Source of the DNA: UMGS621 sp964468815
GTDB taxonomy: Bacteria > Bacillota > Clostridia > Christensenellales > Borkfalkiaceae
DNA: 16,753 bases
Assembly (NCBI GenBank): GCA_964468815.1
Contig: CAYXWN010000037.1
Coordinates: 1-16,753, forward strand
Direction of reading: 5' to 3'
The translations under genes were made by a program, and so were the position numbers. Below the pieces are notes generated by a model. The model had not been told where the DNA came from and made no database searches. It worked only from the letters and a program-made list of their open reading frames with translations. Positions 6,388 to 13,452 of the stretch are shown here, piece by piece (within the stretch, counting starts at the first letter, position 1; the number at the start of each line of letters is the position of its first letter).

Positions 6388-7204
6388 TCAAAAAGAACGC
6401 TATGAATATTATGTAAACCTTGTCGATCAATACCTCGACGGGGTTTTTTCCGCTATGCGGAAATGTCCGTCTGCATTAAAAGAAAGTATGGCGTATACGG
6501 TATTGGACGGAGGAAAACGAATTCGGCCGGTTTTGTTGCTCGGTGCAGTTGATTCTTTGGGCGGATCAATTGAAGAGGCGATTCCAGCTGCGGCGGCAAT
6601 CGAATTGATCCATACTTATTCATTGATCCACGACGACCTGCCTTGCATGGATAACGATACCGTTCGGAGAGGAAAGACGGCAAATCACGTAAAATACGGA
6701 GAAGCAATGGCTTTGCTCGCCGGAGACGCGCTTTTGACGCTTGCGTTTGAGATTGTTGTCGATGCTTATCGAGAAAAGCCCTGTCTTTCGAATATAATAA
6801 AAAAATTGGCTTTGTATGCAGGGTATTCCGGAATGATCGGTGGGCAGGCAGAGGAGTTTTCGGATGGATTGATGACGGAAAATCGTTTGCTGGAAATCGA
6901 TCGAAACAAAACAGGTTGTCTGTTGCGGCTACCATTAGAACTTGCGGCAGTACTTTGCCGAAAAGAAGATGAAATTTACGCAGGTTTTTCGGAGCATTTC
7001 GGTCTTTTGTTTCAGTTTATGGATGATTTGTCTGATTGCAAAATCGACCAAACAAAGTCTGCCGTTGGCTTTTACGGGGCAGAAGAGGTCGCTCGTTTGG
7101 CAAAAAGAGAGTTGAATGCTTGCTTGGCTTGCTTGGGTTCTTTTCCGAATGTTGAATTCTTAAAATATATTGTATTGTTAATCGGAAAACAAAATGAGAA
7201 TTGA
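6380..7204 (+). CDS. ispA: Polyprenyl (probably farnesyl) diphosphate synthase with a shortened loop
   Basis: This trans-prenyltransferase condenses dimethylallyl/geranyl diphosphate with isopentenyl diphosphate to make farnesyl diphosphate or a close homologue. The 274-residue protein shows GGKRIRP (44-50), the first Asp-rich motif DDLPCMDND (85-93), RRGK (96-99), GGQAEEF (154-160), a KTG (177-179) and the second Asp-rich motif FQFMDDLSD (211-219). After DDLSD only about six residues (CKIDQT) precede KSAVGFYG, where family members usually have about 19 that include a GKPVG-type segment. The protein is accordingly shorter than the usual 290-300. TTG start; it overlaps folD by 8 bases and tlyA by 11. 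The dxs gene often found next is absent. Product chain length cannot be deduced with certainty. Confidence 0.88.
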   Translation: MNNQKERYEYYVNLVDQYLDGVFSAMRKCPSALKESMAYTVLDGGKRIRPVLLLGAVDSLGGSIEEAIPAAAAIELIHTYSLIHDDLPCMDNDTVRRGKTANHVKYGEAMALLAGDALLTLAFEIVVDAYREKPCLSNIIKKLALYAGYSGMIGGQAEEFSDGLMTENRLLEIDRNKTGCLLRLPLELAAVLCRKEDEIYAGFSEHFGLLFQFMDDLSDCKIDQTKSAVGFYGAEEVARLAKRELNACLACLGSFPNVEFLKYIVLLIGKQNEN

Positions 7205-7964
7205 TAAATATTTATGCGAGCGCGGCGATTTTGATTCTCGCACAAAAGCGCGCGAGGCGATTGAACGCGGAGAAGTGACGATTGACGGAAAAAGGGCGAA
7301 ACCGTCGTCTGATGTTACGGAAGGCGGAATCGTTGAAATTATAACGTCTGATCCGTTTGTTTCGGCAGGTGGCGCAAAACTGCAAAAAGCGTTAGACGAT
7401 TTTGCGTTTTCTCCTTGCGGAGGTGTTTTTGCGGATATCGGTGCGAGTACCGGCGGTTTTACCGAATGTCTTTTAAAAAACGGGGCTAAGCGTGTTTATG
7501 CAATCGACGTCGGAGAATCTCAACTTCACCCGAAGATCGCTTCGGATAAAAGGGTTGTTGTTTGCGATAGAGTAAACGCTCGGTATCTTGACCGTTCTTT
7601 TTTTTCGGAATTGCCGAGCGGATTTGTGATGGACGTCAGTTTTATTTCGATCAAACTTTTACTTCCGACGATTTCTCGTTGTTTAGAAGACGGTGGAGTT
7701 TTGTTGTCTTTAATTAAGCCGCAATTTGAATTGGAAAATCGGGTAAAAGTAAAAAACGGTATTGTGCGTGACGTTCGAGCAAGATCAAAGGTGTGTGAGG
7801 GGATTTTTGATTATGCCGGTTCTTGCGGATTGATTTCACAGAAGTTCACGACTGCGCCGATTCGAGTCGGAAAAAACATCGAATACTTGATGTTGTTTAC
7901 GAAAAACGGAGTACCGTTTTTAAGAAAAGAAGAAGTTTCGGAGATTATATTAAAAAATAATTAA
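7194..7964 (+). CDS. tlyA: TlyA family rRNA 2'-O-methyltransferase
   Basis: TlyA-type enzymes methylate ribose 2'-hydroxyls of rRNA cytidines (16S, and 23S in some species); some homologues have haemolysin labels of historical origin. The 256-residue protein has an N-terminal S4 RNA-binding domain (MRIDKYLCERGDFDSR onward, to about 55), SAGGAKL (57-63) and an FtsJ-like SAM domain with DIGASTGGFT (81-90), AIDVG (103-107), MDVSFIS (146-152), IKPQFE (174-179) and NGIVRD (188-193). Candidate catalytic Lys62, Asp147 and Lys175 are all present. The ATG overlaps the end of ispA. It is the last gene before the nadK promoter, with no strong terminator between them. Confidence 0.93.
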   Translation: MRIDKYLCERGDFDSRTKAREAIERGEVTIDGKRAKPSSDVTEGGIVEIITSDPFVSAGGAKLQKALDDFAFSPCGGVFADIGASTGGFTECLLKNGAKRVYAIDVGESQLHPKIASDKRVVVCDRVNARYLDRSFFSELPSGFVMDVSFISIKLLLPTISRCLEDGGVLLSLIKPQFELENRVKVKNGIVRDVRARSKVCEGIFDYAGSCGLISQKFTTAPIRVGKNIEYLMLFTKNGVPFLRKEEVSEIILKNN

Positions 7965-7970
7965 AATTTT

Positions 7971-8008
7971 TTTGAATAAAAGTTGAATTTTTTGAATTTT
8001 TATTGTAT
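7971..8008. promoter_or_regulatory. Candidate tandem ARG boxes (ArgR operator) over the nadK promoter
   Basis: The cores 7973-7986 (TGAATAAAAGTTGA) and 7993-8006 (TGAATTTTTATTGT) each match 12 of 14 positions of the ArgR consensus core TGAATWWWWATTCA. As 18-bp boxes (7971-7988 and 7991-8008) they lie two bases apart, as ARG boxes often do, and they cover the -35 and reach into the -10 element of the promoter ahead of nadK-argR. The region is very AT-rich, which weakens the match. Autoregulation by ArgR is an inference. Confidence 0.4.
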
Positions 8009-8011
8009 GAT
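7983..8011 (+). promoter_or_regulatory. Sigma-A type promoter for nadK-argR-recN
   Basis: TTGAAT (7983-7988), a 17-base spacer and TATGAT (8006-8011) match the consensus in 5 of 6 positions at -10 and 4 of 6 at -35, with ideal spacing. Transcription would begin near 8018, at or just before the nadK ATG at 8019. Confidence 0.6.
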
Positions 8012-8018
8012 AGTAAAG

Positions 8019-8828
8019 ATGGAAAAAAAAGTAGGAATTTACACAAATAAAATCAAAGATCTTGGAGGGATTTGGTCGGCAAAGTTGACTCGCTTGCTGA
8101 AAGATGCGGGGTATACGGTGATCGGTGTGGAGGAAAATTCTCGGTCGGTCGATATTGAGGCATTGTTTGTTTTGGGCGGAGACGGTACGATTCTGGGACA
8201 GACGGAATATGCGGCGAGCAACGGAATTCCTATCATCGGGATTAATGCCGGTAAACTCGGTTTTTTGACGGAGTTTGAGACCTTTGAGATGGAATCTGCG
8301 GTTTCGGCGTATCGGAAAGGATTGTTGAAAGAAGATCGTCGTATGATTTTGAAAGTCGAATACGGAGATGAATTTCGCTACGTGTTGAACGATGCGGTGA
8401 TTCAGCGGTTTTACGTGGAGGGTGAAAACAGTTTGGTTGTTAACGTAGAGGCTGTGATTGACGGAATATTGGTGGATAAAATCAACGGGGACGGAGTGAT
8501 TGTCAGTACGCCGACGGGATCTACCGCCTATTCGCTTTCTGCCGGCGGTGCGATTTTAGCACCGGGGATCAATGCACTATCGTTGACGCCGATCAGTGCG
8601 CACTCGTTGCATCACCGACCGATCATTTATTCTGCAGATTCCGAAATTATATTAAAGGTGTTAAACGGCGGAAAAGCGGCTCTTTATGCGGACGGGAAAT
8701 CATTTCAAGTTCTTTCCGAGGAAGATAAAGTGCGAATAACGAAGTCCGATAAGGAAGTTGTTTTTCTGCGGAAAAAGGATTCTAATTTTTATAATAGGTT
8801 ATTGCATAAATTAAACGCAAACGGATAG
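8019..8828 (+). CDS. nadK: NAD kinase
   Basis: NadK phosphorylates NAD to NADP using ATP or polyphosphate in the cytoplasm. The 269-residue protein begins with the typical KKVGIYTN strand and shows GGDGTIL (53-59, containing catalytic Asp55), GINAGKLGFLTE (74-85), a substrate-binding Asn-Asp pair (LNDAV, 123-127), GDGVIVSTPTGSTAYS (157-172) and PISAHSLHHRP (191-201). The ATG at 8019 is preferred because the family N-terminus starts there; in-frame codons at 7983 (TTG) and 8007 (ATG) would lie inside the apparent promoter. There is no Shine-Dalgarno sequence, consistent with a leaderless or near-leaderless message. Its stop lies inside the argR ribosome binding site. Confidence 0.95.
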   Translation: MEKKVGIYTNKIKDLGGIWSAKLTRLLKDAGYTVIGVEENSRSVDIEALFVLGGDGTILGQTEYAASNGIPIIGINAGKLGFLTEFETFEMESAVSAYRKGLLKEDRRMILKVEYGDEFRYVLNDAVIQRFYVEGENSLVVNVEAVIDGILVDKINGDGVIVSTPTGSTAYSLSAGGAILAPGINALSLTPISAHSLHHRPIIYSADSEIILKVLNGGKAALYADGKSFQVLSEEDKVRITKSDKEVVFLRKKDSNFYNRLLHKLNANG

Positions 8829-8836
8829 GAGGAAAC

Positions 8837-9289
8837 ATGTTAAAAAAGGACAGGCACGCTAAGATTTTAGAGATTATTAGGCAAAACGAAATTGATACGC
8901 AGGGAGAACTTACGCAGAAATTGAATGAAATCGGAATTGCTGTTACCCAAGCGACGATTTCACGCGATATTCAAGAGTTGAATCTCGTAAAAATTGCCGG
9001 AAAAACCAAAAAGTACAAATACGCTTTTATTGATAAACGCGAAAATTTTATTCCGGATAAAATCGTGAACCTCTTTAAGGAGATTTTGGTTTCTATTACC
9101 TGCGTCAATAATTTAATCGTGATCAAAACGCTTTCCGGGAATGCAAGCGCTGCCGGCATGGTTGTAGATCGTATGAATTTTTCTGAAATTCTCGGATGCG
9201 TTGCCGGGGACGATACGCTTTTAATTATTACAAAGAGCAATTCGGATGCGGAAATCGTTATAAAAGAATTTAAGGAATTGATGAAATAA
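8837..9289 (+). CDS. argR: Arginine repressor ArgR
   Basis: ArgR (AhrC) is a hexameric, arginine-dependent DNA-binding regulator of arginine biosynthesis and catabolism. The 150-residue protein is of normal length. It has a winged-helix N-terminal domain with VTQATISRDIQELNLVKI (ISRDI at 41-45), and a C-terminal oligomerisation and arginine-binding domain with TLSGNASAAGMVVDRMN (98-114) and LGCVAGDDTLLII (119-131). The strong site TAGGAGG (8826-8832), which includes the nadK stop codon, is five bases ahead of the ATG (8837). Position between nadK and recN is the conserved clostridial arrangement. Confidence 0.96.
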   Translation: MLKKDRHAKILEIIRQNEIDTQGELTQKLNEIGIAVTQATISRDIQELNLVKIAGKTKKYKYAFIDKRENFIPDKIVNLFKEILVSITCVNNLIVIKTLSGNASAAGMVVDRMNFSEILGCVAGDDTLLIITKSNSDAEIVIKEFKELMK

Positions 9290-9301
9290 AATTTTGTCAT
9301 T

Positions 9302-11002
9302 ATGCTGAAAAAACTTGTTATACGGAATATTGCGTTGATGGATTTTGCGGAAATTGATTTTTCACAAGGACTTAACGTGTTATCCGGAGAAACGGGAGCG
9401 GGAAAATCCGTAATCATTGACTCCCTTAATTTCGTTCTCGGAGCAAAGGCGGATAAAGCGTTGATTCGCTACGGGCAGGAATTCTGTTCGGTGGAAGCCG
9501 TTTTTGTGATCAATCGAATCGGCGCATTAAAGGAAGTGCTCGATTCTTTTGAGATAGAAGACGATGAGTTGATTGTTTCCCGAAAATTCAATATGGATGG
9601 ACGAGGCGACATTAAGGTAAACGGTTCGCCTTTTTCGGTTTCCATGTTGAAAAAAATTACGCAGCATCTCGTTGACGTGCATGGACAGAGCGAGCATTTT
9701 TATCTCTTGAAAGAATCCAATCAATTAGATTTAATCGATCGTTATGCGCAGGATGAAATTAATGGCATTAAAGAAAAATTAGCCGTTACGTACAATCGGT
9801 TTAAGGAAATTCGGAAAGAAACGGAATCGCTTGGCGGCGACGAGAGTGCTCGAGCGATTAAGTTGGATATCTTAAATTATCAGATTGGCGAAATTGAACG
9901 AGCGGAATTAGAGGACGGAGAAGAAGAATCTCTTTTTCAAACGAAAGAAAAATTGGAGAATGCGGAAAAAATTCTTTCTTCCGCAGGTGTCGTCAGAGAT
10001 TGTATTGGTGGAGAAGGCGGAATTTCCGAGATTATGTTGACGGCTTGCCATCATTTGAGTTCCTTATCTCGCTATGGCGTGCCGTATGATGCTTTGTTTG
10101 AACAAATGGAATCAATTCGTTGCGAGTTGGATGACGTAGAGCGTTCGTTAAGTGCAGAGTTGGATGGGGCGGAGTTTGACAACGAAGAATTAGAACGCGT
10201 CGAATCTCGTTTGGAAACGATTAAGCAGTTGCGTAAAAAATACGGCAGTGATTATGCCGAAATTATGCGGTTTTACGAAAACGCTCTTTCTGAGCGCGAG
10301 CGATTGGTCTGTTTTGAAGAACAGTCGGAACGCCTTAATAAAGAGGAAATCGCTTGCAAAAAGAAACTTTACGAGGGATATGTTGCGCTTCATAATGCCC
10401 GTATGATTGCGGCGTCTGCTTTTTCGGAAAGCGTGACGGAGCAGTTACGTACGTTGGGAATGAATAGCGCGCGCTTTGTGATTCGACTGGAAGAATTGCC
10501 GTCTTTTTCCGAGGTTGATCGTTTTGTCGGCGAAAACGGGCTGGATTGTATGGAGTTTTTGTTTTCCGCTAATAAAGGCGAACCTGTAAAGCCTTTGTCG
10601 AAGATTATCAGCGGTGGTGAAATCAGTCGTTTTATGTTGGCGTTAAAATCGCAGACGGCAAAATTGCAGTCGATTTCCACTTTTGTGTTTGACGAAATTG
10701 ATGCAGGGATCAGCGGTGTAATTGCTAAGGTTGTGGCGGAAAAATTCGCAGAAATCGCTTTACATACACAAATTATTGCAATTACGCATCTTCCGCAAAT
10801 CGCAGCAATGTCCGATCAATCTTTTTTGATTGTTAAGCAAGAAGAAACGGATAAAACGGTTTCTACCATAAAAACGTTGGATCGAGAAGGGAAGATCGCA
10901 GAGGTAAACCGCTTGGTGGGTGGTTCTCCGAAAAGCGAAATTGCAATTCGGCATGCGGAAGCATTGGTTGCCGAGGCGGAGGAGTATAAGAATAACAGAT
11001 GA
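9302..11002 (+). CDS. recN: DNA repair protein RecN
   Basis: RecN is an SMC-like ATPase acting at DNA double-strand breaks. The 566-residue protein is of normal length, with Walker A GETGAGKS (29-36), VDVHGQSEHF (124-133), a central coiled-coil-rich region (about 150-370), the ABC signature ISGGEISR (436-443) and Walker B VFDEIDAGISG (462-472), then AITHLPQIAAMSD. The ATG at 9302 is the only reasonable start: the argR TAA is in frame 12 bases upstream and the family N-terminus begins at once. No Shine-Dalgarno is visible, suggesting weak initiation or coupling to argR translation. Last gene of the nadK operon; a GU-rich hairpin overlaps its stop. Confidence 0.97.
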   Translation: MLKKLVIRNIALMDFAEIDFSQGLNVLSGETGAGKSVIIDSLNFVLGAKADKALIRYGQEFCSVEAVFVINRIGALKEVLDSFEIEDDELIVSRKFNMDGRGDIKVNGSPFSVSMLKKITQHLVDVHGQSEHFYLLKESNQLDLIDRYAQDEINGIKEKLAVTYNRFKEIRKETESLGGDESARAIKLDILNYQIGEIERAELEDGEEESLFQTKEKLENAEKILSSAGVVRDCIGGEGGISEIMLTACHHLSSLSRYGVPYDALFEQMESIRCELDDVERSLSAELDGAEFDNEELERVESRLETIKQLRKKYGSDYAEIMRFYENALSERERLVCFEEQSERLNKEEIACKKKLYEGYVALHNARMIAASAFSESVTEQLRTLGMNSARFVIRLEELPSFSEVDRFVGENGLDCMEFLFSANKGEPVKPLSKIISGGEISRFMLALKSQTAKLQSISTFVFDEIDAGISGVIAKVVAEKFAEIALHTQIIAITHLPQIAAMSDQSFLIVKQEETDKTVSTIKTLDREGKIAEVNRLVGGSPKSEIAIRHAEALVAEAEEYKNNR

Positions 11003-11031
11003 AACGGGGATCGAAATTCGGTTCTCGTTTC
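11001..11031 (+). other. Long GU-containing RNA hairpin overlapping the recN stop
   Basis: GAAACGGGGATCGAA (11001-11015) and TTCGGTTCTCGTTTC (11017-11031) can pair over 15 positions in RNA if three G-U pairs are allowed. No U tract follows, so it may stabilise the recN 3' end or act as a weak terminator rather than an efficient one. It directly precedes the spoIVB promoter. Confidence 0.4.
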
Positions 11032-11033
11032 GG

Positions 11034-11062
11034 GTATAATAAAGTACTTTCCGCACATTCTA
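11034..11062 (+). promoter_or_regulatory. Sigma-G type forespore promoter for spoIVB
   Basis: GTATA (11034-11038), a 17-base spacer and CATTCTA (11056-11062) match the sigma-G consensus (GHATR, 17-18 bases, CATNHTA) at every defined position. spoIVB is a known sigma-G (and weakly sigma-F) gene, so motif and function agree. An overlapping TATAAT (11035-11040) lacks a good -35. Confidence 0.65.
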
Positions 11063-11081
11063 ATCGAGTGTCGGGGGTATC

Positions 11082-12080
11082 ATGAAAAAGCGTTGTTTAC
11101 AACTTTTTATATTGATTACAATCGTCGCCGTGTGTTTTTCCGCCAATTCGTTTGGGACGGGATTCGCCGACGGCGATTATGTATATTTGGGAGGAATGCC
11201 GTGCGGATTTTCGTTAGAAACGCGCGGCGCTCACGTGATCGGACTTTGTGACGTCGTGGGCGAAAACGGAATTTATTCTCCGGCTAAAAATGCCGGAGTT
11301 AACGTTGGGGACGTTCTTTTAAAAATCGATCAAGATAATGTTAATACGGCGGAGGAAATCGAAACGGCCTTGAAAAAGACGGGAGAAACGGCTGTACTTA
11401 CCGTATTGCGCGGTGGCGAAAAGATTTTACTGGAAATAAAACCTGCCGTCGATGTTGGCGGCGAGAAAAAATTAGGGCTTTTTGTTCGTAGTGCGGTAAA
11501 CGGAATCGGAACGATTACCTATCTTGATCGTTCTCTTCATTACGGTGCGCTCGGTCACCCTGTCTTGAATGACGACGGAAGTCTTTTGGATATTGTCGGA
11601 GGGACGGCTTTTGCGTGCAGTATTACGGGCGTTGTGAAAGGGACAAGAGGCTCACCGGGAGAACTAAGAGGGATCTTTTTGAGAGATCAATCGATCGGAT
11701 GCGTTGAGACGAATCTTCGCACGGGTATTTACGGTATGATGAAACAAGAGAACGGATTTGAATTAAAAAAAATTTTAATTGCTCAAAAAGGTGTTGCGAA
11801 GATCGGAGAAGCGAAAATATATACGACAATTGACGGTGTAACGCCGAAGGAATATCGGATTTCGATTGCAAAGGTAGATCGAGATAGTGCGGATAATAAA
11901 AATTTAGTTATAAAGATTACGGACAAAACGTTACTTGCCGAAACGGGCGGTATCTTGCAGGGAATGAGCGGAAGTCCGATCGTGCAGGGAAAAACGCTGA
12001 TCGGTGCGGTTACGCACGTATTCGTGAACGATCCGACAAGAGGATTCGGAATCCTTATAGAAAATATGTTGAAAAATTAA
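11082..12080 (+). CDS. spoIVB: SpoIVB serine peptidase, forespore-to-mother-cell signal
   Basis: SpoIVB is secreted from the forespore into the intermembrane space, where it cleaves SpoIVFA to release pro-sigma-K processing. The 332-residue protein has an N-terminal membrane/signal segment (about 5-24), a PDZ domain (about 45-122, with AGVNVGDVLLKIDQDNV) and an S55 peptidase domain: HYGALGHP with His159, the Asp of ITDKTLL (Asp281) and GMSGSP with Ser296. The Asp-to-Ser spacing of 15 equals that of Bacillus Asp363 and Ser378, so the catalytic triad appears intact. It is shorter than Bacillus SpoIVB (426) mainly at the N-terminal side. GGGGG at 11073-11077 is the ribosome binding site. In most spore formers spo0A follows; here it does not. 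Confidence 0.95.
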   Translation: MKKRCLQLFILITIVAVCFSANSFGTGFADGDYVYLGGMPCGFSLETRGAHVIGLCDVVGENGIYSPAKNAGVNVGDVLLKIDQDNVNTAEEIETALKKTGETAVLTVLRGGEKILLEIKPAVDVGGEKKLGLFVRSAVNGIGTITYLDRSLHYGALGHPVLNDDGSLLDIVGGTAFACSITGVVKGTRGSPGELRGIFLRDQSIGCVETNLRTGIYGMMKQENGFELKKILIAQKGVAKIGEAKIYTTIDGVTPKEYRISIAKVDRDSADNKNLVIKITDKTLLAETGGILQGMSGSPIVQGKTLIGAVTHVFVNDPTRGFGILIENMLKN

Positions 12081-12100
12081 AGCGATTATGTCAGGCTAAT

Positions 12101-12131
12101 GCATATTTAGCGGAAAAATACGGAAAATATT
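12101..12131 (+). promoter_or_regulatory. Candidate sigma-F type promoter for dacF
   Basis: GCATA (12101-12105) is a perfect sigma-F -35. After 16 bases, GGAAAATATT (12122-12131) matches the GG and A of the sigma-F -10 (GGNNANANTR) but misses two defined positions. dacF is a sigma-F gene in Bacillus, which supports the idea. Confidence 0.35.
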
Positions 12132-12153
12132 TTTATTATGAACGGAGGGTGTC

Positions 12154-13320
12154 ATGAAAAAAATTATTTCTGTATTTTTTGCGTTAATTTGTTTGTTGAC
12201 TGCCGTAATCGGCGTGGTTGGGATCGGAACGGCTTTTGCTTTGCCGACGGGACTGCAAACAAAAAGTCGGTCTGCTTATTTAATGGATTTTAATAGCGGA
12301 ACGTTAATTTATGCTTTCAATGAAAACGAGGAGTTGCCCATAGCCAGCATGAATAAGATCATGACGTTGTTGCTGTGCTTCGAAGCTTTGGACAACGGAG
12401 AGTTTTTCTTAGAGGATTCTATAACCGTCAGCGCGGAAGCGAGCGGAATGGGCGGTTCGCAGGTTTTTTTAGAAGAAAACGGCGTGTATAAAATCGGAGA
12501 GTTGTTAAAAAGCATTGTGGTTGCTTCGGCGAACGATGCTTGCGTAGCAATGGCGGAGCGACTTGCCGGAAGTGAATCGTTGTTTGTCGATCGAATGAAC
12601 GAACGGGCGCGTGAATTAAGTTTGAATCATACTGTTTTTGTCAATTGTACGGGATTGCCGGGAGCCGGGCAACATTCGACGGTGAAAGACGTCGCAAAAA
12701 TGTTTGCCGAATTGTTGACTCACAAAGATTATTACCGTTATTCGGGAATTTGGATGGATAAAATAGAACATCCCGGCGGAAGATATACCGAAATTTCCAA
12801 CACGAATAAGTTAATTCGTTTTTATGACGGATGCGATAGCGGAAAAACCGGATTTACGAGTGAGGCAGGTCATTGCTTGGCAGCGTCTGCAAAACGCGGC
12901 AATATGCGTTTGATTTCGGTTGTGATCAAGGATCCGGACAGCAAATCTCGCTTCGGAGATGTTTCTCAGATGTTTAATTACGGATTTGCAAATTATACGA
13001 ATAAGACGATTGTCGATAACAATATTCCTTTGGAAATTTCCGTTGCGGTAGAAAACGGGAAAAAGGATGCAATACAGGTGATCCCTGAAAAAAGTTTTTA
13101 TTTGTTTTCCGAGAAGAATAAAAAAGATGCCTTAGAGGTGGATTTTTGTCCGATTTCTTCGGTGAAAGCACCGATAGAAAAAGGAGACGTCGTTGGTTCT
13201 TTGAAAATTTATCGCGATCATATCGAAATCGGAGAGGTTGCCGTTTTGGCGAACGAAACGGTAGATCGTTCCACTTATTTCGATACGATCAAAGATATTG
13301 CGAGAGATTGGTCGATTTAA
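12154..13320 (+). CDS. dacF: D-alanyl-D-alanine carboxypeptidase, DacF-like
   Basis: This penicillin-binding serine peptidase (S11 family) removes terminal D-Ala from peptidoglycan stem peptides outside the membrane. The 388-residue protein has a signal peptide (about 1-29, ...TAFA), the SxxK nucleophile SMNK (65-68), SAN (125-127), KTG (231-233) and a C-terminal beta-rich domain (about 280-388). That makes a complete catalytic set and normal length. GGAGGGTG at 12144-12151 is a strong ribosome binding site. The assignment to DacF rather than a vegetative DacA/DacB rests on overall likeness and on the position beside spoIVB, so the precise name is less sure than the family. It is followed by a strong terminator. 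Confidence 0.85.
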   Translation: MKKIISVFFALICLLTAVIGVVGIGTAFALPTGLQTKSRSAYLMDFNSGTLIYAFNENEELPIASMNKIMTLLLCFEALDNGEFFLEDSITVSAEASGMGGSQVFLEENGVYKIGELLKSIVVASANDACVAMAERLAGSESLFVDRMNERARELSLNHTVFVNCTGLPGAGQHSTVKDVAKMFAELLTHKDYYRYSGIWMDKIEHPGGRYTEISNTNKLIRFYDGCDSGKTGFTSEAGHCLAASAKRGNMRLISVVIKDPDSKSRFGDVSQMFNYGFANYTNKTIVDNNIPLEISVAVENGKKDAIQVIPEKSFYLFSEKNKKDALEVDFCPISSVKAPIEKGDVVGSLKIYRDHIEIGEVAVLANETVDRSTYFDTIKDIARDWSI

Positions 13321-13324
13321 AACC

Positions 13325-13350
13325 AAAAAAGCACCGAGCGGTGCTTTTTT
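13325..13350 (+). terminator. Rho-independent terminator after dacF
   Basis: A6, the stem GCACC/GGTGC around a GAGC loop, and T6 lie five bases after the dacF stop. This is a textbook intrinsic terminator; the A and T runs make it potentially bidirectional. Confidence 0.92.
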
Positions 13351-13351
13351 C

Positions 13352-13380
13352 TTGCAATTTTTTTTCTTTTCTTATATAAT
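13352..13380 (+). promoter_or_regulatory. Sigma-A type promoter for the M50 protease-scpA-scpB operon
   Basis: TTGCAA (13352-13357), a 17-base spacer and a perfect TATAAT (13375-13380) lie immediately behind the dacF terminator. The predicted start near 13387 leaves a leader of about 65 bases that contains a hairpin. Confidence 0.8.
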
Positions 13381-13392
13381 AACATTATACGT

Positions 13393-13416
13393 GTTACAAA
13401 ACGTAGTTTTTGTAAC
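13393..13416 (+). other. Inverted repeat in the leader of the M50 protease operon
   Basis: GTTACAAAA (13393-13401) and TTTTGTAAC (13408-13416) are perfect complements around a CGTAGT loop, just downstream of the predicted start site. It could be an operator for a dimeric regulator or an mRNA 5' stem-loop. No U tract follows closely, so it is not an obvious terminator. Confidence 0.5.
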
Positions 13417-13452
13417 GTTGTTGTTATATTAGATCAAATCGGAGCAAAGGCT

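Noticed and set aside
11035..11040. TATAAT upstream of spoIVB as a sigma-A -10 element.
   Set aside because: No acceptable -35 at 16-18 bases. The overlapping sigma-G match is complete and fits the gene.
13146..13379. Plus-strand ORF overlapping the dacF end and running into the terminator.
   Set aside because: Out-of-frame shadow of dacF with an arginine/phenylalanine-rich, non-protein-like composition that reads through the terminator.
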